Assembly: GCA_014523485.1 (NCBI GenBank)
Contig: JAATVK010000062.1
Location: 1 to 8,408 of the forward strand
Length of the DNA stretch: 8,408 nt
Source of the DNA: Nitrososphaerales archaeon TH5894
GTDB lineage: Archaea > Thermoproteota > Nitrososphaeria > Nitrososphaerales > Nitrososphaeraceae
Direction of reading: 5' to 3'
Part shown: positions 1 to 6,511 of the stretch, piece by piece
Layout of the letters: each line of letters starts with the position of its first letter
Position numbering within the stretch: position 1 is the first letter of the stretch
The notes under the pieces: model-generated
The model's database searches: none
What the model saw: the letters and a program-made list of their open reading frames with translations, nothing else
What the model was told of the DNA's origin: nothing
Program-made: the position numbers and the translations under genes

Positions 1-107
1 AATTTTTTAAGGTAATCTTCATCTATTCTAAAAGATATAGTAGATGATTTTTTACTCTTTATAGAAATGATATTTTCTGTTATATCATCTTTATATTTTA
101 TTTTCAT
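1..107 (-). CDS. Ribbon-helix-helix (CopG/Arc-like) transcriptional regulator, N-terminal fragment
   Basis: The reverse strand opens with ATG at 107-105 and stays open to the window edge (35 codons), so the gene is cut and only its N-terminus is seen. After a lysine-rich start (MKIKYKDD) comes STISFRIDEDYLKK. This is the pattern of the beta-strand and first helix of ribbon-helix-helix DNA-binding proteins, in the form common among thaumarchaeal paralogues (SISFRID followed by an acidic/Leu helix). RHH proteins bind palindromic operators as dimers through the beta-strand and often repress their own or neighbouring genes. Here the gene is divergent from the rhodanese/MBL gene, with 70 bp between the two starts, so control of that neighbour is a reasonable inference. 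The call rests on about 15 informative residues. The helix-turn-helix part and any C-terminal sensor domain lie outside the window, so effector and target are unknown. Confidence 0.62.
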   Translation of the reverse strand, partial: MKIKYKDDITENIISIKSKKSSTISFRIDEDYLKK

Positions 108-177
108 TTTTTGCAGATCGCTGCATTGTAAACACCTTAGTTAAATAAAATATTTGTTAAACTCAGATAGGAGCAAT
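108..177. promoter_or_regulatory. Divergent promoter region with 14-bp palindrome
   Basis: This gap separates two divergent start codons. TTAAATAAAATATTT (141-155) can serve as a TATA element for the plus-strand gene: its centre is about 29 nt before ATG 178. Read on the other strand it can also serve the regulator gene, with a short leader. Between it and the regulator start lies TGCAG-ATCG-CTGCA (112-125), a perfect 5-bp inverted repeat around 4 nt. It is GC-richer than its surroundings and sits where a repressor would block the minus-strand promoter. A Shine-Dalgarno-like AGGAG (169-173) precedes ATG 178 by 4 nt. The operator role is inference; arms this short could arise by chance. Confidence 0.4.
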
Positions 178-1695
178 ATGTCAGATTCTAATAATCAAAG
201 ATTACATCAAAATACTTCAGAAACCTCATTTTCAATTTCAGCTAAAGATCTAAAATCAAAGCTAGATAGTAAACGACCTTTAATGTTGTTTGATATAGGT
301 GAACGAGAGCGCTATGAAAAAAAGCACATTCCAGGGTCATCATATGCAGTATGCAATGAGGAATCAAAGAAGAAGATAATGCCCAAACTTCCAAAAGATG
401 TTGAAATTATACTTGTAGCTGAGAACGATGAGTATACTAAACAAATGGCAGAAATGATGCATCAAATTGGATTAAAAGTAAGATATTTGCTAGGGGGCAT
501 ACAGGCATGGAAATGGGATTTTGCTGGGGAAAAATTTGATACCATAACCAGTAAAAATATTTCGGCTATTGAACTTAAAGTGTCTCTTGATAAAAGATTA
601 GGCAATAATGATGGCTTATTCTTGCTTGATGTAAGAGAACCTAATGAGTATGCTGAATGGCACATAGAGAATAGTGTAAATATACCTTTAGGAGAATTAG
701 CAAAGGAAGAGACATTAAATCACATTCCAAAAGCAAAAGAAATTATAACAATTTGTCCTCATGGAAATAGGGCTACTGACGGAAAATATTTGATTCAAAG
801 ATATGGATACAATGTAAAGGTTTTAGAAGGAGGGCTGATAGCATGGGGTATAGAAATTGAACAAGCACATCGAGAATTTCAAATTGCTGGTTATAAAGTT
901 AACCTAGTGCAGCTTAGAAGAATTGGAAAAGGATGTATGTCTTATATAATTGAATCAAATAAAGAGATAGCAGTAATAGACCCAGTATTTCCCATTGATA
1001 ATTATATACAGAAAGCAACTAAATTTAATGCAATTATAACTAAAATCTATGATACCCATCAACATGGTGACCATATTTCTGCTGCCAAAGCATTAGCTGA
1101 AAAAGTGAATGCCACACTGTATAGAAGCGTATATGAACAATATGAAGATAAAGACAATCAACATCCATCATCTTCCTTATTAATTGAAAAATTATATGAT
1201 GAAGACATCCAGAAAATAGGACATATACCATTAAAGGTAATTCATACACCTGGTCATACTCTTGGAAGCCTATCATTTATTATACAAGATAAGTTGTTAT
1301 TTACAGGTGACACTGTGTTTGTTGACGGTATAGGTAGATTAGATCTACTAGATGAGGCAGAGAACTTTGCAGAGAATTTGTATTGTACAATACAACAAAA
1401 AATTATGAATTTACCAGATAATATATTGATATTACCAGCTCATTTTGAAAATGATGTCAAAGCAAATGAAATTTTAGTATCTACATTAGGAGAAGTAAAG
1501 AAGAAAAGTCAAGTTCTAGGATCTAATATTACAAAAGAAGAATTTGTAAAAAGAATATCTTCAAAAGTTATGGCAACTCCTCCAAATTATCGAAAAATAA
1601 TATCAATAAATAAAGGCGAAAGGCCTCTCCAATTATCACTATCTGAAATCTTCGAGTTGGAAATGGGTCCTAATAGATGTAGCTTATTCATATAA
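178..1695 (+). CDS. Rhodanese-rhodanese-MBL fusion, persulfide dioxygenase/sulfurtransferase-like
   Basis: A 505-residue cytoplasmic protein with three domains in order. Residues about 22-115 form a rhodanese fold ending in LLGGIQAWK, but its active-site loop (81-91, AENDEYTKQMA) has no cysteine, so it is a pseudo-rhodanese. Residues about 126-227 form a second rhodanese with an intact CPHGNR loop (Cys193). Residues about 240-427 form a metallo-beta-lactamase fold with THQHGDH (293-299), PGHT (His360), TGDT (Asp378), GRLDL (386-390) and PAH (His422), matching glyoxalase-II/ETHE1-type persulfide dioxygenases. The C-terminal tail contains ATPPNYRKI and GPNRC. The known relatives CstB and PDO-rhodanese fusions oxidise glutathione or low-molecular-weight persulfide to sulfite and move sulfur to thiosulfate; that role is inferred here. 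A TTG at 154 would add eight residues. ATG 178 is preferred because AGGAG precedes it and the TATA element at 141-155 overlaps the TTG. An MBL hydrolase of another substrate is the alternative. Confidence 0.9.
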   Translation: MSDSNNQRLHQNTSETSFSISAKDLKSKLDSKRPLMLFDIGERERYEKKHIPGSSYAVCNEESKKKIMPKLPKDVEIILVAENDEYTKQMAEMMHQIGLKVRYLLGGIQAWKWDFAGEKFDTITSKNISAIELKVSLDKRLGNNDGLFLLDVREPNEYAEWHIENSVNIPLGELAKEETLNHIPKAKEIITICPHGNRATDGKYLIQRYGYNVKVLEGGLIAWGIEIEQAHREFQIAGYKVNLVQLRRIGKGCMSYIIESNKEIAVIDPVFPIDNYIQKATKFNAIITKIYDTHQHGDHISAAKALAEKVNATLYRSVYEQYEDKDNQHPSSSLLIEKLYDEDIQKIGHIPLKVIHTPGHTLGSLSFIIQDKLLFTGDTVFVDGIGRLDLLDEAENFAENLYCTIQQKIMNLPDNILILPAHFENDVKANEILVSTLGEVKKKSQVLGSNITKEEFVKRISSKVMATPPNYRKIISINKGERPLQLSLSEIFELEMGPNRCSLFI

Positions 1696-1780
1696 ATACA
1701 TATAGTTCTCTACAATAGCAATAATCACAACTTTACTATCTTGAAACTGGAGACAGGAAAATAATATTTTGAAATAAAAA

Positions 1781-1800
1781 TTGTTTTTTCGATTTTTTTT
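1781..1800 (+). terminator. T-rich tract after the rhodanese-MBL gene
   Basis: Two T-runs (T6 at 1784-1789 and T8 at 1793-1800) lie about 90 nt past the stop codon. Archaeal RNA polymerase terminates at oligo-T without needing a hairpin, so this is a plausible terminator. The whole gap is T-rich, which weakens the call. Confidence 0.4.
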
Positions 1801-2250
1801 ATTTTAAAATATAGAACAAATTAATTTAAGGGGTTTGAAAAATATTTATACAATCAGTCATTTTTGATTTTACCTTTACAATTTATTTGAAATCTTTAAA
1901 GCTATTTTTGAAACTAATTTTTATAAAGTCAAATAAAATTTCTTTTTTCTAATTCATTTTTTTTATTTTTATTTCGTTCACAATAGTATTATTTTCTAAT
2001 TGTGAATTTTTGACTCATAGTATTTTCTCAAAGCGGCGATAATAAAAAGGGATTTGGAATATAAGAAAGAGAACATTCTAGAATACATACCTAGAGTGAT
2101 TCTTAATTATTAAAAGTGATTTAACTATTCTAATTCTAATTGTAACAGTAGTTGTCCTTATTAGCGAGAACTCATATGCTTAATACAAAATTTATTTAAT
2201 CATGAGAATATCAAATCTATCAAAATTAAAAAATCACAATATTAATAATT

Positions 2251-2290
2251 ATAATAATAGTAAATCAAGATTAATAATAGTTAATCAAGG
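2251..2290. repeat. Two-copy tandem repeat, 20-bp period
   Basis: The units at 2251-2270 and 2271-2290 share the core TAATAATAG-T-x-AATCAAG. Over positions 2252-2270 against 2272-2290 only two of nineteen bases differ. It lies about 90 nt upstream of the CHRD gene. It may be simple slippage in AT-rich DNA; a regulator site is possible but nothing else supports it. Confidence 0.5.
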
Positions 2291-2347
2291 TAATAAGAAA
2301 ATTTCTTTTAAAGATATCAAATATTAGATAATAGATTCTATATAATT

Positions 2348-2357
2348 ATTTATAATA
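2348..2357 (+). promoter_or_regulatory. TATA-like box of the CHRD gene
   Basis: ATTTATAATA is centred about 28 nt before ATG 2381. In archaea transcription starts about 25-28 nt downstream of the TATA centre, which would make the mRNA leaderless or nearly so. No Shine-Dalgarno sequence precedes this ATG, in agreement. The surrounding AT-richness keeps confidence modest. Confidence 0.4.
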
Positions 2358-2380
2358 CAGATAAAATATAGTTAAATAAT

Positions 2381-2950
2381 ATGACAGATTATCAAAATAT
2401 GAATAACATTCGTTTTACTTGGTATATTTCTATTTTTATTTTTATTTCTCTGATGTTGGGAATAGATCATTATCTCTATGCACATGCTCAAGGTAATCCA
2501 GACTTTATAGCAACACTTTCTGGTAAGGAGGTAGTACCACCAATTAAAACTGCTGGAACGGGAGTAGCTAATTTTGTCATCTCTAATACCTCCATATACT
2601 ATCAAATCAACGTATTAAATGCAGAGAAAATATTTTCTGTTCAAATTCACAGTGGGGGAGTTGGAACGAATGGTGATGTTTTAGTTACGTTATTTAAATC
2701 AAAAGATAATGGTACTAATTTAATAGGAGATATGCCAAAAATATCTGATAATTCTTCGACCACACAAAGATCGAGCTCATTTTCTGCTAGTGGAAATTTT
2801 GAGGGATCGGATATGACCGGTTTATTAAATGGTAAAACAGTCAATGATCTCGTATTAGCACTGCAAAGTGATGAGACGTATGTGAATGTTATTACTGAAG
2901 GTCATCCAGATGGCGAGCTTCGGGGACAAATACTGGAAAATGAAGGATAA
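2381..2950 (+). CDS. Secreted CHRD-domain protein
   Basis: A 189-residue protein. Residues 12-30 are a hydrophobic signal/anchor helix ending in a likely signal peptidase site, AHA-QG (cut after residue 36), so the product is exported. The rest (about 41-186) is one CHRD domain, a beta-rich module first described in animal chordin and widespread in microbial extracellular proteins. Typical marks are LSGKEVVPP at the start, the VQIHSGG stretch (His90), GLLNGKTVNDLV, and the closing YVNVITEGHPDGELRGQI (167-184). The biochemical role of microbial CHRD domains is not established; extracellular binding or adhesion is inference. The start follows an in-frame TAG at 2369 and sits at leaderless distance from a TATA-like box; ATG 2399 is an alternative and would keep the signal helix. 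It stands alone, with long gaps on both sides. Confidence 0.92.
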   Translation: MTDYQNMNNIRFTWYISIFIFISLMLGIDHYLYAHAQGNPDFIATLSGKEVVPPIKTAGTGVANFVISNTSIYYQINVLNAEKIFSVQIHSGGVGTNGDVLVTLFKSKDNGTNLIGDMPKISDNSSTTQRSSSFSASGNFEGSDMTGLLNGKTVNDLVLALQSDETYVNVITEGHPDGELRGQILENEG

Positions 2951-2985
2951 GAATTTAGAGCAATCATGAATAATATATCAAAATA

Positions 2986-3003
2986 TTTTTTTGAAGATTT
3001 TTT
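2986..3003 (+). terminator. T-rich tract after the CHRD gene
   Basis: T7 (2986-2992) and T6 (2998-3003) occur 36-53 nt past the stop codon, the usual position of an archaeal oligo-T terminator. No strong hairpin accompanies them. Confidence 0.45.
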
Positions 3004-3250
3004 GAATTCAATAGTTAATATCAAATAATTAATACAAATTTAATATATTTCATTTACATTATTATTAAACTCTGAGTAATTATTATCAATGTGTCTAGAA
3101 ACTCTAAATTTATTGGATCTCAAGTTGTAGTACTAAGTTTATTATATTCTTATGTTATCTGCTAACTCTTTAATCTAAACATTGTAGATAATCTTAATCA
3201 TATTCATTTTTGATTCTTTCTTACAAACTAGATAATTTAATTAATGATAT

Positions 3251-3340
3251 TCATACTTGTTTAATTTTAAGATTGTAAATCAACAATAATCGGAATTCTT
3301 GTTTCCACATTTCATATATTCTTGTTCCGAAAAACTGCAT
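3251..3340 (-). CDS. Possible 29-residue small protein (doubtful)
   Basis: Reading ATG at 3340-3338 leftward to TGA at 3253-3251 gives 29 residues: MQFFGTRIYEMWKQEF, then RLLLIYNLKIKQV. The composition looks more protein-like than the surrounding noise: a basic, aromatic, amphipathic helix with few Asn or Ile runs. I do not recognise a family. No clear ribosome site is seen. It might be a genuine microprotein, the remnant of a longer gene, or chance. Confidence 0.2.
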   Translation of the reverse strand: MQFFGTRIYEMWKQEFRLLLIYNLKIKQV

Positions 3341-3564
3341 GAGTGATTTATTTGCTTTTTAATTATGATAGTGGTACCAATATAAGAGAATATGGTATTA
3401 TATCAACATGTATACGCTCAACTACGAATGTGTGAATCCTTTTTATAATTAATTTTGTTAAAATCACGATAAAAAAATTATATATGATATAAATGATTGA
3501 TATAACAAAAGATACTTATTTTTTTTTGTATATAATTTAGTGAGTGGTAGAATTTTATCAATAT

Positions 3565-3645
3565 AAAAAACGAATGCCACGGATCAACTGAAACATGAGA
3601 ATAGATCTATTAACATGAAACTAGGTGATACCCCGTTTCTTTAAA
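3565..3645 (+). ncRNA. Possible small RNA patch (speculative)
   Basis: This stretch is visibly less AT-rich than its surroundings and contains no ORF. It includes an inverted repeat GAAAC (3617-3621) / GTTTC (3635-3639) with an inner GG/CC pair around TGATA, and a CTGA element near 3588. TATATAATTTA at about 3530-3540 lies at a suitable distance for a start near 3560, and T-rich sequence follows. C and D box order does not fit a standard C/D sRNA, so no family is assigned. Confidence 0.15.
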
Positions 3646-3960
3646 AAAATCATCTTGTATATTAATATTTTATTTCTAGATGTTTAAAACTTTACTACGT
3701 TAATAGTTACCCTTCTTAAAGCCTTAATATAAAATTTTACTCTTTACTAAACATTTATTATTTTACGAAATTGATTAGTTGTGAATATCCTATTTCTAAT
3801 TGAAGAGTATTAGATTATTTGAAAGAAATCATAAAAAATATTATGACTCAATGTCCAACTTGAATTTCATTAGTATCTTTTTTACAGTAACACCTAATCC
3901 CGAATTTCTAGTTTTTAATATTACGGACTGATAGTATATTTTCTATAGACCATGTTTATT

Positions 3961-4002
3961 TTACATTTAAAAGGACAGATGTGTCCCAACAATAAGGAAC
4001 AC
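3961..4002 (-). terminator. Possible terminator of uspA
   Basis: Just past the uspA stop, on the minus strand, is an imperfect hairpin: arms GTGTCC (3981-3986) and GGAACAC (3996-4002) with one bulged base. A short T-run follows in the direction of transcription (complement of the AAAA near 3969). It is weak but correctly placed. Confidence 0.3.
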
Positions 4003-4009
4003 AATTTCA

Positions 4010-4486
4010 TTATTTCACTACCAAAACTGGACAGTGAGCATAGGTTATAATGTCTGATGCAACGCTTCCCAATAACATCCTTTTAAAACCTTTTCTACCT
4101 CTATTTCCAACTACTATTAAATTAACATTCTCACTTTCAGCATGGTTTATTATCAGAGAACTTACTCTTAATGTAGGGTCTTCCAGAATGTACGATTTGA
4201 ATTCAATATTTTTCTCTTTGTGTTGAATTAGTTTTTCAATATTGCTTAGCCATTCCTTAGCTTGTTTCCTTTTTGCTTCAAGATCTTCTAATCCAAATGT
4301 AGGTGCTGCTAGAAAGGTCGATAGATTAAGTTTTACTAGCTCTATGACTGTAACTGCAATCAATTGTACATTAGCTTTTTGATTAATTCCTATATTGTCT
4401 ATGGCATATTCTGCTGCTTCTATAGATTTCTGGGAACCATCAATTGCTACCAATATTTTGAAAAATGTACTCTTATCAGAAGACAT
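4010..4486 (-). CDS. Universal stress protein, UspA family (ATP-binding type)
   Basis: A 158-residue single-domain Usp, the usual size for the family. It begins with the first strand KILVAIDGSQKSIEAAEYA (Asp16 in the nucleotide pocket). It ends with the classic ATP-binding signature G-x2-G-x9-G-S: GNRG at 127-130, then GS at 140-141, followed by SDIITYAHCPVLVVK. This predicts a cytoplasmic, dimeric, ATP-binding stress protein; which stress it serves cannot be read from sequence. The frame stays open upstream to ATG 4576, with another ATG at 4543. Those 11-30 extra residues (MIWIYRVRD... onward) look unlike a Usp N-terminus, so ATG 4486 is chosen. A TATA-like box at 4590-4600 would give a start near 4570, leaving 4543 possible. 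It is the only large complete minus-strand gene here and stands alone. Confidence 0.93.
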   Translation of the reverse strand: MSSDKSTFFKILVAIDGSQKSIEAAEYAIDNIGINQKANVQLIAVTVIELVKLNLSTFLAAPTFGLEDLEAKRKQAKEWLSNIEKLIQHKEKNIEFKSYILEDPTLRVSSLIINHAESENVNLIVVGNRGRKGFKRMLLGSVASDIITYAHCPVLVVK

Positions 4487-4589
4487 ATTAAACTCAGTTA
4501 ATGAATATGCAAAATCATTGGTATATATCGTTTTCCTTATCATATATTGATCTCTTACTCTATAGATCCATATCATTTATTTGAGATAT

Positions 4590-4600
4590 TATTATAATAA
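4590..4600 (-). promoter_or_regulatory. TATA-like box upstream of uspA
   Basis: On the minus strand, TTATTATAAT lies within 4590-4600. Transcription about 27 nt downstream would begin near 4570, just inside the longest open frame. This argues against ATG 4576 as the start and allows ATG 4543 or 4486. Confidence 0.3.
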
Positions 4601-4657
4601 ATCATGTAAAGGTTTAGCAATATCACGATAAACTTCAAATTCGTTATGTTAGTCTTT

Positions 4658-4849
4658 TTAGTCTAAATTAAATATTTTAAATAGTTGAAAAGGTAAACGG
4701 GCGTATCCATTTTTTTTATTTAATTGTGTCCATGTATAATAGATAAGAAATCCAAGAGAAGTACTAATAAAACAAATGAGTATTACAAAATAAATAGTAC
4801 ATAATAGAACTAACTTTGAAAAATTAAATAAAAATATGTTATTGTTGTA
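4658..4849 (-). pseudogene. Open frame for a single-helix membrane peptide, no usual start codon
   Basis: Between an upstream TAG (complement of 4850-4852) and TAA (complement of 4658-4660) the minus strand is open for 63 codons. The translation has a hydrophobic helix (around LVLLCTIYFVILICF), then GFLIYYTW, then a polar, basic tail TQLNKKNGYARLPFQLFK. This is the layout of a small membrane protein with a cytoplasmic tail. There is no ATG, GTG or TTG in this frame, so it needs an unusual start (ATT or ATA), a sequencing error, or is a decayed gene. AT-rich DNA readily mimics hydrophobic helices, so the call is weak. Confidence 0.2.
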
Positions 4850-5155
4850 CTATTAAAATTTATTCACTCAATATGGGATCAGTAGTTGTATAGACTGTGT
4901 AAGTTCCAAGAGATTAGTTAGCCGCTAAATATTCTATGAATCCTTAAGGTTGAATTGTTTCAGAATCAAATAGTTTTCCTGTTATTATATTTTTATTTTT
5001 ACCATTAATAAAAGACTGAGATTGGTATTATATTCAATATCAATATCCCCTCATCTTCTGTTGTTGTTGTGAATTGAGAATTGAATATTATCCATCTTTA
5101 TTTTTAGTAATAATTATTACTATTGATATAGGAGTAGAATAGGTATCAGAGTGAG

Positions 5156-5263
5156 ATGTCTGAATTTATGTTCTTTTTTCAATATACTATAAAAGAATAT
5201 AACTACCTCTTAATGTTGCTGATCCTTTTAATACTTCTTTCATTTTTTATGTTAATTACATGA
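5156..5263 (+). CDS. Possible 35-residue single-span membrane peptide
   Basis: ATG 5156 to TGA 5261-5263 encodes 35 residues: a polar start (MSEFMFFFQYTIKEYNY), then a strongly hydrophobic segment, LLMLLILLILLSFFMLIT, running to the C-terminus. A TATA-like TTGATATA ends 25 nt before the ATG, consistent with near-leaderless expression, and an in-frame TAG at 5135 closes the frame upstream. It precedes the jelly-roll gene by 33 nt in the same reading frame, so the two may be co-transcribed. No family is recognised. Hydrophobic runs arise easily from T-rich DNA, so this could be chance. Confidence 0.3.
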   Translation: MSEFMFFFQYTIKEYNYLLMLLILLILLSFFMLIT

Positions 5264-5296
5264 AACCTTTTTCTAATCTATAATGGTATTGTAGTT

Positions 5297-6226
5297 GTGG
5301 ACAAGGGAAAAAAAACTATTTTAATAGTACTTTTTTCGTTTTTTCTGTTAATAGCTACTACTTATTTTATAAGTAAGAATTTAGTCTATTCTCAACATAA
5401 TAAATATGAGGATCCGCTACTGGGGATAAAATATCAGGGAGAAAATTTTAGTGATTTAGATATATTTGGAATAAAAAAAATCTATCATACTAAAACAAGC
5501 GGTTTTGAGTGGTTTATGAATAATTATGATCCAGAATCAGATCCATATTTGCACAATTATAAGAGTATTACAAGAAACGAGGATGGAAGTTATAACATAG
5601 GTGAAAGATCTCGAATGTCAGTATATTCGAAAGACGGAATAGGTTATCAAGAAGGAAATATGGAAACTTATAACTTTACAGAACTCTCAAAAATAGGTTA
5701 TTGGTATAAACCTACAGATTGGAAGAATGTAGAAATTACTGGCGAATATTTATATAAAAAAGGTGAAGGTCCAGGTATAACTCATTACGCTCGATCCGAG
5801 GACCATTCTACAATAAATAATGGATGTGGTGGATCAAGCTATAAGCTTAAAATCCATTTTGATGGAACGAGTAGTATAAGCAAAGAACAATCACATCCAA
5901 AACCTTGGACAATATCTATAAATGAAAATCCGTTTGGTAAACTTAACAAAGATTGGTTTAGATTTAAAGGTATTATGTATAATCTTCCAGACGGTTCTGT
6001 AAAGCTCGAAAATTGGTTGGATCCTTTTTTAAATAACAGTTGGATAAAAATTGCAGAATCCCAAGACAAAGGAGGATGGGGTGAAGATGGTAATAAATGT
6101 CAAGGCAAAGACGATCATATAATAACATGGGGATCCCCCATTGTAACTTTTAGATGGGATAATGCCTTTGTTGATTTTAGAAATTTAAGTGTAAGAGAAA
6201 TACAACCACCAATAATTTCAGACTAA
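5297..6226 (+). CDS. Secreted protein with a jelly-roll (lectin/polysaccharide-lyase-like) domain
   Basis: A 309-residue exported protein. Residues 5-25 are a signal/anchor helix after a KGKK start, with possible cleavage near YS-QH (32/33). The mature part is rich in Trp, Tyr, Gly and Asp. It has stretches typical of concanavalin-A-like beta-jelly-roll proteins acting on or binding polysaccharides: VEITGEYLYKK (145-155), ARSEDHS...NNGCGGSSYK (165-183), KEQSHPKPW (197-204) and FKGIMYNLPDGSVKLENWLD (223-242), followed by DKGGWG. Cys177 and Cys268 could form a disulfide outside the cell. The family is assigned by general resemblance only, and catalysis is not claimed. The only usual start is GTG 5297, after an in-frame TGA at 5261; no Shine-Dalgarno sequence is seen. 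Neighbouring genes also encode exported proteins. It may be a carbohydrate-binding surface protein or a lyase-like enzyme. Confidence 0.8.
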   Translation: MDKGKKTILIVLFSFFLLIATTYFISKNLVYSQHNKYEDPLLGIKYQGENFSDLDIFGIKKIYHTKTSGFEWFMNNYDPESDPYLHNYKSITRNEDGSYNIGERSRMSVYSKDGIGYQEGNMETYNFTELSKIGYWYKPTDWKNVEITGEYLYKKGEGPGITHYARSEDHSTINNGCGGSSYKLKIHFDGTSSISKEQSHPKPWTISINENPFGKLNKDWFRFKGIMYNLPDGSVKLENWLDPFLNNSWIKIAESQDKGGWGEDGNKCQGKDDHIITWGSPIVTFRWDNAFVDFRNLSVREIQPPIISD

Positions 6227-6511
6227 ATTTCTAACGTTAAGATTAATAACAATCACTTTCTACCCAAGTAGTAATTCATAGTTAACGTTTTGCTCCACTA
6301 GGAAAAGACTCTTTATTTCGATATTTTTTTGTGACATAAATATTAATAAATAATATAAAATACCAAGTAAGGATTATGAAATCGACAGATTTCCCAAAAG
6401 TTTTGCAATTTCTCCATCGGGTTGAGAAGTATTTTTGACTCTAGTTTATTTATTTAATTATGATCGTTTTACTTAATCTTAATAGATGACTTTAAATTTA
6501 TACTAAGTAAA
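6227..6511. other. 285-bp gap with T-tract and a possible promoter
   Basis: T7 at 6324-6330 may end the jelly-roll transcript. TTTATTTATTTAATTA (about 6445-6460) is a possible TATA element for the MBL gene, giving a leader of about 30 nt. A second AT stretch, TTTAAATTTATA (6491-6502), is too close to the TTG start to act as its TATA. A 20-codon ORF (6376-6438) with an AAGGA before it is too short to call. Confidence 0.4.

Larger units (their letters stand above)
1696..2380. other. 685-bp AT-rich gap without a convincing gene
   Basis: No frame on either strand gives a protein-like ORF. The gap holds T-rich tracts (1784-1800, 1947-1974), a hairpin with 8-bp arms TTCACAAT (1977-1984) and ATTGTGAA (1999-2006) followed by five Ts, a short tandem repeat (2251-2290), and the promoter of the following gene at its right end. 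A 41-codon ATG ORF at 2202-2327 is dominated by Asn, Ile and Lys from AT-rich triplets and is not called. An 8-bp inverted repeat is expected by chance in DNA this AT-rich. Confidence 0.6.
2951..4009. other. 1,059-bp AT-rich gap between CHRD and uspA genes
   Basis: No gene can be supported with confidence in this long gap between a plus-strand and a minus-strand gene that converge. It contains the CHRD terminator, a 29-codon minus-strand ORF (3251-3340), a GC-richer patch (about 3570-3640) with a small inverted repeat, and a possible terminator for the minus-strand uspA gene (3961-4002). I checked for remnants of a decayed gene and found only short, repeatedly interrupted frames. No tRNA-like cloverleaf or GGTTCRAATCC-type T-arm is visible. 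Confidence 0.55.
4487..5155. other. 669-bp gap upstream of uspA and the small membrane ORF
   Basis: It holds the possible uspA promoter and one open but start-less minus-strand frame (4658-4849, listed separately). No other stretch on either strand looks coding, and no RNA gene or repeat stands out. The right end (about 5120-5155) carries a possible TATA element for the 35-codon ORF. Confidence 0.55.

Noticed and set aside
154..177. TTG start giving a longer rhodanese-MBL protein
   Set aside because: It overlaps the TATA-like element at 141-155 and lacks a ribosome site, whereas ATG 178 has AGGAG just before it.
1977..2011. Hairpin with 8-bp arms followed by T5, as an intrinsic terminator
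   Set aside because: It lies about 280 nt past the nearest gene, and inverted repeats of this size are expected by chance in DNA this AT-rich.
2202..2327. 41-codon ORF upstream of the CHRD gene
   Set aside because: It is composed mainly of Asn, Ile and Lys from AT-rich triplets, overlaps a tandem repeat, and shows no recognisable motif.
2372..2844. Minus-strand ORFs opposite the CHRD gene
   Set aside because: They are shadows of the strong CHRD frame and have no protein-family features.
3540..3640. tRNA or C/D box sRNA
   Set aside because: No cloverleaf or T-arm consensus; the CTGA and GTGAT elements are in the wrong order for C/D RNA.
3862..3960. Minus-strand open frame near uspA (contains NSGLGVTVKKILMKF) as a gene remnant
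   Set aside because: Only about 33 codons between stops, with an ATG only near its end and no recognisable family.
4487..4576. N-terminal extension of UspA to ATG 4576
   Set aside because: The extra 30 residues do not resemble a Usp N-terminus, and the likely transcription start falls inside them.
6376..6438. 20-codon ORF (MKSTDFPKVLQFLHRVEKYF) with an AAGGA before it
   Set aside because: Too short to distinguish from chance, with no supporting promoter or family.
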